Shown: positions 1 through 10,302 of the stretch, one piece after another
Numbering within the stretch: the stretch's first letter is position 1
Layout of the letters: each line of letters starts with the position of its first letter
Source of the DNA: Phallusia fumigata
Lineage: Eukaryota; Chordata; Ascidiacea; Phlebobranchia; Ascidiidae
DNA: 23,964 nucleotides
Direction: 5' to 3'
Assembly (NCBI GenBank): GCA_008931825.1
Contig: QXVZ01001431.1
Location: 1-23,964 of the forward strand
The notes under the pieces: generated by a model
The model's database searches: none
The model's input: only the letters and a program-made list of their open reading frames with translations
Told to the model about the DNA's origin: nothing
Position numbers and translations under genes: made by a program

Positions 1-372
1 TTCTGCTTTTAAACTTACAAACATTTCCGCCCTGCCACTTCGCTTGTGCTTCACCGACGAGTAAGTTTTGTGTTTCTGCATCCTTGATGCTAGCCAGTGT
101 TCCACCATTATTGATACATGCTCTATTTGCATCATCCCAGTTTCGTCTGATGGTGGATAAAACATAAAAACGACCTTGGCCTGCAGCGCCTGTTGAACGC
201 ACAAATAACAATTCTAACTAAACATTATTGCGCATTGTTTTAAATAGTCGTCACAAACTTATCCGGTATAAGAGCAAGAAATATTTGTCACCTGACATTC
301 CTTACCGTGTGTGATTCTGCAAATCATCAAACCCTGAAGAAACACTGCCACAAGTAAACCGGCAACCTTCAT
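1..372 (-). CDS. Secreted C-type lectin-domain protein, 5' part (runs off left edge)
   Basis: Two coding exons are visible. Exon 1 (372 to 306) starts with ATG at 372-370 and encodes about 22 residues beginning MKVAGLLVAVFLQGLM, a typical signal peptide, ending at a G|GTAAGG donor in phase 1. Exon 2 (189 to 19) follows a CAACAG acceptor and encodes the first half of a C-type lectin domain: an FYVLS strand, then the helix pattern W-DDAN-AC, then GG-LASI and a leucine-rich end. It stops at a T|GTAAGT donor, again phase 1, so the next exon can complete a Trp codon after Asn-Val, as expected for the family's W-IGL core. The sugar-binding and calcium-binding loops (EPN/QPD, WND) would lie in exons beyond position 1, so ligand specificity cannot be judged. 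The product is probably secreted. A three-codon upstream ORF (394-383) precedes the start. The family call is firm; the exact lectin is unknown. Confidence 0.85.
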
Positions 373-674
373 TTCGTACAAATTATGTTTTCATGGTTTT
401 CAAGACTTTAAAAAGCTGCATAACCTGTTTCTATTATGTTTTTGTCTTTAGGTTGACATCATTCACCTCCAATTTTCCACATGATTCTATTTTCGCGTCA
501 TAGGTGTGGGCGAGGGATGCAATATTTTGTATACAATAGCTTGTCATCTTCCGTTGCAAATTGTTTCTGCATTGTTCAATGCATTGCTTTTAAATTACAA
601 CCACTGCTTCTCGTTAGCCAAAGCTGCTGTAACATCACATACAGACATTTCGCAGTTAGAAGTGCAATTCAATA
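373..674. other. Intergenic gap between receptor 3' end and lectin start
   Basis: This roughly 300-base AT-rich stretch separates the receptor poly(A) signal from the lectin ATG on the same strand. It must hold the lectin promoter and 5' UTR. I see no convincing TATA box and no repeat. Confidence 0.5.
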
Positions 675-680
675 TTTATT
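675..680 (-). promoter_or_regulatory. Poly(A) signal AATAAA of the receptor gene
   Basis: A canonical AATAAA on the minus strand lies 36 bases after the TGA stop at 718-716. This supports the exon at 975-716 as the true terminal exon of the receptor gene. Confidence 0.65.
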
Positions 681-715
681 GGCAACTTTTATAATATTGG
701 AAACAAACATAAAAA

Positions 716-975
716 TCAAAGAACACTTTCTTTCATATTTTCACCAGACGGTAAATTGATTTGCCTAATCTTAGTCATTTCGGCAACTGTATTTTTTTCG
801 ATGTTGTTCGTTTCGTTGCTGGACTTGTGTTTCTCCTGTGCGATGACGCCATCTTGGGATGACGTAGCAAACGTCACGTGTGGACGAACGAAACCGTTTG
901 ACTTCTTCTTTCGCATAGCGGCGTTACCGTTCTTTACACGCCTGTTATTTGGAGAATCGGCTGCTAGCAAGTTTC
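716..975 (-). CDS. Receptor C-terminal tail, terminal exon
   Basis: This open frame begins after a TTACAG acceptor (phase 1) and ends with TGA at 718-716. It encodes 85 mostly hydrophilic residues rich in Lys, Asn and Ser, for example RKKKSNGF and KHKSSNETNN, typical of a cytoplasmic tail. It joins in frame to the donor ATAG|GTACGT at 1382/1381 in the preceding exon. If that donor is not used, reading continues to a TAA at 1319-1317 and gives a shorter tail ending in KIETL. The AATAAA just downstream favours the spliced form. Confidence 0.65.
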
Positions 976-3900
976 CTGTAAGTTAAGGTTCAGGCGGAAT
1001 TAATTCAGGTTTTTAAGTGTTTTGCCGCAACCAAGGTAGTCTCTTGTCTGAAAATCTACGAGACAAACGCTACAAACGTTTTAAAAGCGATACAGGCCTA
1101 ATATGCCCAATTTATACATGATATGCCTTTTTTGCATCTTAAGACAAAGGTTTCACTTAAATTCCCCTACTCAAAGGTACACGTTCAAGGATTTAAACAG
1201 TCTAAACAGGATACAACCTAGTTCACTAATGTAAAAAACATTTTATACATTTTCGATGATAACAACAGCATTTATCGCAAGGTGGAAAATGCTCAAATAC
1301 TGGCTAGTTGCTTCTATTACAAGGTTTCAATTTTTGCCCCGCTCCTCAGACCCTTGCTCAAACATGTTTTTGACGACGTACCTATGCTTGAAGTGCTTTT
1401 GAGTGACCCACTAATGTCGAGCGATGCTTTTGAGGAATGTCTGCCAACAACTAGTCTCGCTGCATCGCTGGCGTCGCTACTGTTGCTGTCCACATATCCC
1501 ATTTTCTTCTTAAACACATTTTTGAGGTTTGTGATGGCGTTTGAATAAATGATTGGATTCACGGCACTGTTGATGGGCAGCAAAACGGTACCTGCAAAAT
1601 TGTGATTAATTAATTTGCAGAAGTCGGCAAGGTAATGACTTTTTTGCAAATAGGAGTTTTTGCATGTAAAAATTTGAAGCGAAATTTGTTTGTTTAGTTT
1701 TATCCTCGCGTGACGGAAAAAACGGTATAATGGGTAAGGTTTGGGCTACCTGTCCTATTGCAAACTATTGGTTCTTTTTGTGTTACAAGTTGGTCAACCC
1801 CTCGGGTTCCAGTTGGTTAGAGCAACGCCTCTTGGGACTCTTGCCTAGATAGACGCCTGCGACCGAGGTGGGATTAGAACCCCAAACCTTGCGAGCAGAA
1901 GTCTGTCGCACTAACCACCTGACTGTCTTGGCGACGCAAACGTTACAAATTCAGTGGTGCAATCAAAAGTCCGTTGTCAAAAATCTCCAGACTATAAACC
2001 CTTGCATTATAGACATAAAGTGCATACTTTGCACACTTTTCTTTTACTCACCGGTCAGCCCGTGAACGATGGGATGAACGTCGTGGCCAGAGATACGAAC
2101 TATAAATATAATGCACACAGGTAGCCAACACGCCAAGTCGGTCATCACTGCAAAACATAGACAACAGGGTCAGTAAATGCTCCATACAAGTTCCGCGCAA
2201 GTAAAATAATGTGTTGACAATTATATTTTTGTATGCAGACAAACATACAAGTAAATTCATTTTCAAGGAATTGTAGAAAAAATTAAATTGGTAATGACTA
2301 CTAACAGTGGCAGCCATATGTGTTGTACCAGTGTAATTTAATTTACCATGTATTTCGCTACGCTTTTAACCAGCAGTCTTTGTGTACCTAAGCACATTAT
2401 CTTCTTCTGCATGGTTCTGTTATCTCTTCTCCACTGCCGAGATCTCCTCCGCACACTTTTTCGAACCATCGGCTTTGACGACTTCTTATAAATCACCACG
2501 TAAGCGACGGAAATATAAACGAACGCGAAAAAATTGAACGCTATGATTGAGGCCATGTACAGCCACGCGGTGTCGCCAGCCTCCGGGTAAAAGAACGGCT
2601 GGCAGGTTGAAAACTGGTTGTAAAAACCTGGATGTAAATGAGAACTGGTGTTGAAGGAATACATTGTTATAATGAGGAGTAACAACACCAACATCGCCGC
2701 AACCAAATATATCGGCATGTATGGGCGCAGTGTTGGGTCTAGTAGTTTGGGTTGATTGCCAAAAGTAAGTAGCCTACTAACGCAACTATTTTTTAACTAT
2801 CTGGTTTGCCACAACGACTACGTCCTTGCGAATGCGAAAAAGCAACATATTTGTAAACAACAGGGCCTTTTGAAGTCCTGTTTTATGGCCAGTTAAGTTC
2901 ATTTGACAACTAAGATTGTTTCAACCGCTGTATTCAAATACATTTTGAGATAAAGCCAGGTTAGGTTTAAGCTCGAGTGTAACTACCTATTGGAACTACA
3001 TACTGCTCTCCCCACGACGGATGAATCATTGGAAGATCCTGATCCTTAATATACCCGATCATTGAATTCCATCCCAATGCTGTAAAATAAACGAAGACCA
3101 CGTGAATAACCGTAACACTTCTAATTAAAGTGCCTATCGAGTCGAATGTGAACCATAAAGGTGTGGAATTTTTTTGTAAGAAAAATTTTAAACAANACGA
3201 AGACCACGTGAATAACCGTAACACTTCTAATTAAAGTGCCTATCGAGTCGAATGTGAACCATAAAGGTGTGGAATGTTTTTGTAAGAAAAATTTTTTAAT
3301 GAAAAGACTGGCTTCATAAGCAGCAAATAGTTTATTTTACAGACAAAAACAAACGCTGTTTGGATTTTATACAAGTTTGAATTTTTTAAAGTTTTTTGTC
3401 CTTTAGTTCTGGTATTGTTAAAGTTGGAATAATGATCTGTCATGGCTGAAAATCAATTTGTGTAAAACAGTTACCTGGTAACGTTGAACTCGAGTTGGAG
3501 TTAATTGTAAGTGAATAGATCCCGAGAACGACGTTTTTCATCTGCGATTTGTTCACGAAGTCGAAGTTAAGAAACGGTGCCGGAAGCCAATAACTTACCA
3601 CGAAGTAATCGTTCAGAAACCGCGCCTGCAACGCAAGAAAATTATGTCACAAAAGGCTATAGAGTAACGATGGATCTTTGCAAAACAAGCTTTTTGCGAT
3701 AAGTATGGTTTCTGACAACATCAGTTTATCTCTTTAGGCGTTTGTTACATACCAGGCAAACAACAAGTGTATGTATTTTAACATGGTAGATACTGTACAG
3801 TCTAGATTTCCCTTAAAAGGTTGATTTTGTTGATGCATGTTTGTTTATTGGGCGCTTACTCTCTTAGCTACTTTCACTGCTTTTGTAAGGTCGTTTATGT

Positions 3901-6900
3901 GCTGTATTAAGGTAGTTTATAGTGCAAGTTATGCAGTGGAGTAACGAAAAACCATTAGTTTTGTCTGCGAACTGAAAAATATTTAAGTTTTACAACCCAA
4001 CCTCACCTGTGGTGTAAAAGCTAGAAATATTGCCGTAATCCAAGAAGCCGATGCCAGCGTCGCCGCTCCACCAATCAGACGCGATTCCTCCACGCGAAAC
4101 GGATGTAGCGTTCCGTACAGCCTGTATGACGTCATCAGCAAAAGTATGAACACTGATGTCTGTGCGGAGACCTGAGTAAGGATGCCCATGGCTGTACACG
4201 TTCTACTGGTTCTGTAAGTTCTGTCGTTGATGCAGAAGCTGAAAAAAAAAAAGTTTTTTGTGGTCAGTCGATGTTTGTGGTTTAGGATTTTTTGCCGGAA
4301 GATGACCAGTAGTGATTTGGCGCATGAAGAAAACCGAGCCTCCAAACAGTTGGAGCAAGTTAATGCCTAAAATGGAATAAATATTAAAATATATTAAATG
4401 GAAAATATATTCAGATGGTCACATCTAAAGGCAAAAAAGAGACAAAGGCTTGAAACTGCCAAAAGACAGCATTACTTTGGTCACATAAGTTATTGACAAT
4501 TTACTTGCACAAACCTTACGACAAATAGTGTGTAGTACACACAAAGGTAGCCACAAACATATTTAGTTTCGAATGATTTAACACACGAATTCCAAGCCTT
4601 TATGACCCACCCACCTGTCATAATACATGATATTCTGCACTCCCAACATGAGTAAATAAATCCCCATCAGCAAATCAGCGAATGCCAAGTTCAGCACAAA
4701 CGTTCTGTTGCATTTGGCCAGCCTGCCCAGCTTGTCCGCGTGACGGTCCCTCCACAGTTCCTGTGACGTCATTACGATGACGACAATGTTTCCGAAGAGT
4801 GCGGGGACGAGGAGGATCCAAACGATGGTAAGGAGAAAGGGGTTGCGGATAACCTGGTCGTTGTAGGCGTACGTTGTGGTCAGAGTTTGGTGGAAGAGAT
4901 TCGGACACTCGTCGCTCCCGTATTGACAGTCACGGACGCCGTCGAAACGCTGCGACCAGTTGACGAAAAGCACATCGCCTTCTACACAATAAGAAGATTT
5001 TTTCTCAACAATTGCCAAAAAGCGCATAAAATGTAACCCTCCATTCTATATGAGTTTTTAGGAATTGTGGAGGGGTTTTTCGAAGTGATACAACCGTACA
5101 ACGAGCCTACACGTTTTACCGACAAAAACCGATTGGGTTTTCCCAATTTTTGCCTAGAATACGACAAAGATAATAGCAAACTGTGGTAAAGGGTATTACA
5201 TCCACGGCATACACAAAGACACAAAGATTTACCGACAAAAACCGGTTGGGTTTTGGCTTTTAATTTTGAAGGCGTGTTAAAACGTCGATGTGTTTTACTC
5301 CAATAGCCTGTTTATTTATCGTCAGAAATCCTAAAACCAGAATATCTTGTATATTTAGCCACTTTAGTTAGCGTGATCTTAAGGGACCGTATTTTTTCCA
5401 GATCTAGTTCGGAAACAAGAGACAGATTTAAATAATCGTGATTCATTCACGCCTATTCCTCCCTTTGGCTACAGACAATACATGGGAGAACAAATGTGTT
5501 TATCCTTAACCGGAGTTTACTGGCATGTTGCATGGATGCATTTCATTGCGTAAAAGCTTATTTAACAAAAGGAAGTGGCAAGTTTAGAAGACCCGCAAAT
5601 TGCATAAACAACAACCGGTTTGTTTGTTTGGTGCAATGCTCGACACGACCGATGTTTCGGAAACCAAAATGGCTTAGTCAGCATTTATGCCTCCCCCTGC
5701 CCGTGTGTGTTCCGCTGAGTCACAATTAAATCCTGTATCCGTGACTGAACCAATATTTTACCTTTGCCCCTCACGCAAAAATGTCAATATTTGATATTCG
5801 CCTCTTTATTGTACATGGAAAGGAACTGTACGGAAGTTGTAGGCATTTAAGCTACATCTTTATCAACCTGTCCAAACAATGAACTTTCTCAGGGCTGTTC
5901 TTCCCCCTTGTGCACACATATGGCAATTTTAAGTATTTTGTGTTAGTGTTTGCTTTCAGGAAGTGGTTAAAAGTAGTCAGTTTTTTTAGGTTTAAGTCTT
6001 CATGGTTACCTGCATGAAGCGTGCAAAACTTTTTTTGTTAAAGCCGGGCTTGTTGCTGCAGCGCGTTTAACCTTGATACACCAATTGCGCCCTTTTTGTG
6101 CCTCATAGCGTTCCAAGGTTGCGCAGGTATTTCCGGCCTTGTGATCGATTTAGTGATACTGTATCGTTATGTTTTCTTTCACCGAGCGAAACAAACTCAA
6201 CTCAACTCTGACTGACCTAAGATTTGTTGTCACAATGCCAATTTGTGCCTAGAATACGACAAAGATAATAGCAAACTGTGGTAAAGGGTATTACTTCCAT
6301 GGTATACACAAAAACACTTACTCCAGCAGTAGAAGTGATCCGTCGTCGAGCATCCCTTCTCGTCGGTGTTGTTGCCATGGCAGTCGATCTCGCCGTCGCA
6401 AACCTGATCGGACGGTAACCGGTCACCAACATCCGACGTGCATTGAAAGCTCCCACCAACCACGTGGTCACAAACGCTGCTGTTCTGCCAGCACTGGGAG
6501 GCGCACTCGTCGGTGAAGTCCCGACACGTGATGACGTCATCACATGACGTGGCGATCGTTTGGTTTCCTGAAAGATGATAAAAACTTGACATCTGCTTAT
6601 TAATTGATGTATCTTTAGTAAATTTTCATTATAACTTAATCTGAGTCGTGCGAGTGTGGACAAGAACTACCAAAAGACAAATCGCGAAAGTCCCAGGCAA
6701 ATGGGCAAGATGTAAATGAATTGAGTTAATGTACTAATTTGTAACAACATTTGTCGGACAGAAAAATACTGAACAAAGGTCGAATTTGGCCCGGGTCCTT
6801 GGTTTCCTTTGATAGAATGGATTTGTCTTGCCTTTGTGGTGTGTCAGCCTGGAGCCCCAAATTGCGTTTAAGACTTAGTCCTAATCATTGTGGATTATAC

Positions 6901-9710
6901 CTACCCATCAACTAGGGCACTAAAATCTGTACACAACGTTGCCTACCGTCGCATGAAACTTCTTTGATGCAGTAAAGCTCGTCTTCTCCATTCGGGCAGT
7001 CATCCACCCCGTCGCAAACCTGACGCGGTTTCACACACGTGGAAGTCCCGTTTTTTAACGAGCAGCTGACCTCGCCAACCGGACATGACGCACAGGGGCC
7101 GTTGGGTACTTCCGTTCCCGTCTCGGAGGCCACGCACAAATGAGAACAGATTGGATTGACTTTGTTAACTTGTAGTTGGATGGGTGCGTTGTTCTGACAC
7201 AAGCATTCGTCCGAAAGGTCCTCGCAGTCGATAACGCCATCGCAAACCTAAAATCAAGGGCTTTTACTTGGAAAGAGTTCGGTTACAAGCACATATCCTT
7301 GATCGAGACTAACTATAAATATCTATTTACCATGTCCCTAGTACTGTTTGAAATAAGTCAAATTTCAACTAAAATACAAACGTTTGGTCTGTAAGACACG
7401 TTCTGACGAAATTCCCTTGTGGTAAACTGCTTTTTACCACCAAATGCCGATGATTGAGGCAAAAGGTTAATGGTCCAGAGCCAGATACGTGTGGCAGTTG
7501 CGGCAACATGGGTAAAAAAATTTGCCAGGTATAAAATGCCCAAGATATTCAGATTTTGACACATTCCTTTTCACAGATACGGATTTTTACATACACAAGC
7601 GCAACGTATTTCACAGCAATACTCTGTATGTAAAAAATCAGTTCTCACAAGAAAAGCTTTGTTGTATTTGGCTTCCCACGCAATACGACTTCACACTTTA
7701 ATCCGAATCAAGCAAAAATCGCGTCGAATTAGGCCCTTGTGGCGTCGCGATCGAAGGAATCCTTTAGTTAAAGTCACGCGACCTGATACCAAAAATCGTC
7801 TCAAGAAAATATTGCAGCACTTATCAAGGCGTTTTTCCTACTGTTTAAAGTTGCGCCATATGGTGATTGATTCCAATTTTAAGGAGAGAATGTTGCGTAA
7901 TTGGCCAGCGTGTCTGTATCGTTAAGGCCGATTCACACCATATGCGCGAAATCAAAAATCGTACTTAGTTTAGTTTTTTAGCGAATTTCACTCTTTATTT
8001 ACGCAAGTTAATCATAGATTGAGTGCATTACTCTCAGCAAAAAAGATAGGACTTGGATGAAATTTGCCAAACGTATGTCAATTTTACGAGGGTTGAACTA
8101 CACTCCAAATTCATAAGTCTTCAACTTCTAAATTTGCTAAATTGCTATCACATCACAAATCAAAATTTTAACGTAACAAACTCATATTTCTGATATTTTA
8201 GCTACAAAAATACCAACGCTCCTTGTGTGGTTTTTGCGCGTGCACGTCACATACCTGAGTGACGGCGATCACGTGCTTGTTGTCCAGGCAACGGAAGCAA
8301 TTGCTTCCGATCAGTCGATGCTGTTTGTCGAAGCATCGATCGAGATTGTCGGAGCAGTAAGTCACGTCCGCATCTCTCACAAGCGCTTGTGGTAGGACGC
8401 ATCTCCTGTAACGCAAACGCAATGAGTTTCTGTTTCGTAACAGCCACGTTGAACAAGAGGAAGCGCTAGGAAACCAAGCTGCATCAACAGAACTAGAAAA
8501 AGTCCAATCTTTCCAGGAAGTCAACAAAAATTTCCCGCCAGTTTTTGGTAAATCTTCGATGTTGTTATACGTAACAGGAATAATAAACTGATAGCGCAGT
8601 TACGTTGTTCCAACTCAAATTTTACTTTTTGTGTCCTTTTGTCAAAAACATTCTTACAAGTAGGACCGATTTCCCGGGAAGGAGCTTCCCATTTCCCCAC
8701 TTTTTCCTGCCATGCATCAATAATTTTATGGATTAACAGAGTTTGCTTGATTATTTAGGACACAAAATACGGACTTGACGAGTAGCTTAACGTCACTGCC
8801 TGAATATTCATAATTCAGTCACAAACAATGTTAAGATTTGCTTCTCTTTTTTGCGCAGTTTTTTGGAAACTATTTATTAAGTAGGTTGAAAACCTGGTAA
8901 CGCTCATCATTGTAATCTTAAAATTAAAAACAAAGATGCGGGCCCAAGATACCGTTACCATTATGTTCTAAAACCCGCCTTTTGGACAATTTTGTGCTTC
9001 CAAGGCCATCGTGCAAGGGGATATGATCAATATACCGAATTTAGTAGCAACCTCGTTAGGTTTTGCGTTGATGGAATTGTAAACATTGCTTTGTGTATTT
9101 TTGGCCACAGGGTTGAGTTTAGCTTATTTTGCTTGGTAAAAAAACATAGCGACACAATAGCTGTGAATCAAACACCAGGCCGCAACATTAAAACGTTATG
9201 AGGCGCAAAAACTAAAGGGCACAATTGGTGGATCGAGGTTGAACGCGCTGCATCTACACCGTAGGGTATCGTCACTAAGTTTCATTCAATAACATTGCGT
9301 GTCATCCTGTGTGTGTTTTCTTCACAATATTCTTCAACCAGCTCCGAGACGAATGTACAAAATTCCCAATACTTGTAACATACAGTCCAATTCTCAGTTG
9401 TCTGTGGTAAATACTGGGCAACCAAGTTGTTGGCAAAAACCAGGCACCAGAGAAGCAATTCTCCTAACCGGCTGTAGATTCATTACCAGGCATGCAAATT
9501 ATGGCATATCCACCCACCTCTTTCCGTTGATTTGACATTTAAATCCTTTTCCGAGGTAATTCTCATCACTTCTGTCTGCGCAGTCGTTGACTCCGTCGCA
9601 AAGTGCACCGACGGGGATCTCCCTGCTGTCGTCCTCACACGTGACGTTTCGCGTGAGCGACTTTGTGGATGTCACTTCGGCGGTTAGGATGGCGACAAGA
9701 AGCAGAGCGC
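716..9710 (-). CDS. LDLa-repeat G-protein-coupled receptor (relaxin receptor/GRL101-like), start exon missing
   Basis: Twelve exons join with matching phases: 9710-9518, 8405-8255, 7247-6947, 6567-6322, 4981-4615, 4238-4007, 3625-3475, 3079-2987, 2627-2388, 2147-2052, 1591-1382 and 975-716. They give about 845 residues (numbered from the first full codon). Order: hydrophobic signal-peptide remnant (1-10); LDLa-type modules (about 22-325); TM1 near 343-366; TM2 with LNLAFADLLMG (Asp399); TM3 with Cys433 and Y457-R458-L459 at the DRY position; TM4 474-495; a very long extracellular loop 2 containing Cys586; TM5 near 599-622; TM6 with CWLP (664-667); TM7 with NPIIY (701-705); then a tail of about 140 residues. 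It should be a plasma-membrane receptor coupling to G proteins. The ligand is unknown. Unlike relaxin receptors and molluscan GRL101, no leucine-rich repeats lie between the LDLa modules and TM1. The start Met exon must end in phase 1 upstream of 9710 and was not found. Confidence 0.85.
1317..1381 (-). CDS. Alternative short receptor C-terminus (intron retention)
   Basis: Past the GTACGT donor at 1381 the receptor frame stays open for 20 more sense codons and ends KIETL at a TAA (1319-1317). No good AATAAA follows; only GATAAA lies at 1276-1271. It could be a minor isoform, or simply intron sequence. Confidence 0.35.
1382..4981 (-). CDS. Receptor seven-helix exons
   Basis: Seven exons (4981-4615, 4238-4007, 3625-3475, 3079-2987, 2627-2388, 2147-2052, 1591-1382) encode TM1-TM7. 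All have GT-AG borders, for example GACAG|GTGGGT at 4615/4614, CACAG|GTGAGG at 4007/4006 and ACCG|GTGAGT at 2052/2051. Class A marks present are GN in TM1, the TM2 Asp in FADLL, the TM3 Cys, CWLP in TM6 and NPIIY in TM7. The DRY motif is YRL. Loop 3 is very basic (VRRRSRQWRRDNR). Exons 3625-3475 and 3079-2987 lie wholly in extracellular loop 2 and make it about 100 residues long. The four exons 3079-2987, 2627-2388, 2147-2052 and 1591-1382 all begin and end in phase 1. Confidence 0.85.
1795..1937 (-). repeat. tRNA-related composite SINE-like repeat in receptor intron
   Basis: On the minus strand a tRNA-like head shows a D-arm/box A-like GGTGGTTAGTGCG and a near-perfect box B, GGTTCTAATCC, followed by a CCC T-stem. 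On the plus strand at the other end is a second D-arm-like GTTGGTTAGAGCAAC. Two tRNA-like heads facing each other suggest a composite SINE. It sits in the intron between exons 2147-2052 and 1591-1382. A composite SINE (Cics-1) has been described in Ciona, but I could not compare sequences. Confidence 0.55.
3091..3290. repeat. 106-base direct duplication around an N
   Basis: The stretch starting ACGAAGACCACGTG at 3091 recurs at 3197, directly after an undetermined base at 3196. The copies agree over about 95 bases with one T/G mismatch and then diverge. This looks like two unmerged assembly ends carrying a heterozygous site. It lies in the receptor intron just upstream of exon 3079-2987, so coding is unaffected. 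Confidence 0.8.
5118..5254. repeat. Local repeats in the 1340-base receptor intron
   Basis: ACCGACAAAAACCG(A/G)TTGGG occurs at 5118 and again at 5231. Between the copies lies a module of about 75 bases (5151-5222) starting TGCCTAGAATACGAC, which recurs at about 6246-6316 beside the splice donor of exon 6567-6322. A perfect small hairpin, ATTGGG-TTTT-CCCAAT, lies at 5132-5147. Confidence 0.8.
6052..6207 (+). repeat. SINE-like element, copy 1
   Basis: This copy runs from GTTGCTGCAGCGCG through CACCAATTGCGCCC to a pentanucleotide tail ACTCAACTCAACTC. Two other copies are in the window in the opposite orientation (9112-9263 and 19604-19773). The simple-sequence tail suggests a SINE-type retroposon with its 3' end at about 6207. 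It lies in the receptor intron 6321-4982. Confidence 0.7.
6322..9710 (-). CDS. Receptor ectodomain exons: LDLa modules
   Basis: Exons 9710-9518, 8405-8255, 7247-6947 and 6567-6322 encode the ectodomain; the last module finishes in exon 4981-4615. Clear calcium-site patterns are CDGVNDCADRSDE, CDGVIDCEDLSDE, CDGVDDCPNGEDE, CDGEIDCHGNNTDE and the degenerate FDGVRDCQYGSDE. A sixth, weaker one is SCDDVITCRDFTDE. LDLa modules fold around a calcium ion held by these acidic residues. Several modules are split by introns: one at the codon before CDGVIDC, another between FYCW and its acidic half. Exon phases (2, 0, 1, 1 at their 3' ends) match throughout. N-glycosylation sequons occur, such as NVT, NGT, NQT and NSS. 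The introns are the longest in the gene (1112, 1007, 379 and 1340 bases) and carry repeats. Confidence 0.85.
9112..9263 (-). repeat. SINE-like element, copy 2
   Basis: The same family read in reverse: GTTGAGTTTA at the 3'-tail end, then GGCACAATTGGTGGATC and GCGCTGCATCTACACCG. It sits in the receptor intron between exons 9710-9518 and 8405-8255. It differs from copy 3 by scattered substitutions and small gaps. Confidence 0.7.
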
Positions 9711-10302
9711 CTGAAATTCGTATCGCAGAAGCTAGTTACAAAAGTATTTTTGTGGGACCACAATTTACATATGAATTGAGAGAGTTAGTCTAATTGCTTT
9801 TATCGAATTATTTCGGTTACTTGCGTTTGGTTTTCATTTCTCATAATGTTCGGTAACATATTCGGCACAATGGATCCGCGTAATGAGCGAAATGAAAAAG
9901 CTTCTCAGCTAATGCAATTTTTGGGTTGGTATTAAAGAAAACACGAAATATCGATTTTTCGTATAATTGGTTAAAACACAAATGTTTTGTGACAAGACAA
10001 GATCCCAAAAACCTCTTTATCGTGATTTGTATGTATCGTTGTATTATGGCCTAAATGGTGTGTTGAACCCAGATATTAAAATATGTGTTTCACATGCGGT
10101 CAAAAAGCGCAAAAGTTTTAAAACCGTTTAGAACGGTAGTAAAACTCAATCAAAAAATCAAGTTAAGTTGGTTGAGTTATCAGATAACCTTAAAAAGTTA
10201 TGTCCCAACAGATATTTGGTAATATTCATCACACAACTTTGCGAAAACGGTATTTCGCAGCTTGTGGAAGAGAGGTGGCGTTTACACAAACCCTATATAC
10301 CA
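9711..10302. other. Region upstream of the first recognised receptor exon
   Basis: The start exon of the receptor should lie here or further right. I searched the minus strand for an ATG exon ending in phase 1 at a good donor and found none. Minus-strand ATGs near 9837 and 9860 do not splice in the required phase. Confidence 0.4.

Noticed and set aside
840..895. CRE-like and YY1-like cluster as a lectin promoter
   Set aside because: The sequence lies inside the receptor's terminal coding exon, so codon content explains it.
756..986. Open frame on the plus strand with a hydrophobic start and a GTAAGT after it
   Set aside because: It is antisense to the receptor's terminal exon (975-716), which has a matching acceptor, phase, stop and poly(A) signal.
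1850..1937. Functional tRNA gene on the minus strand
   Set aside because: Box B is good but the acceptor stem and anticodon arm do not pair well, and a second inverted head follows; a SINE fits better.
7659..7925. 88-residue plus-strand open frame in a receptor intron
   Set aside because: No ATG start, no domain and no splice partner; probably chance or repeat DNA.
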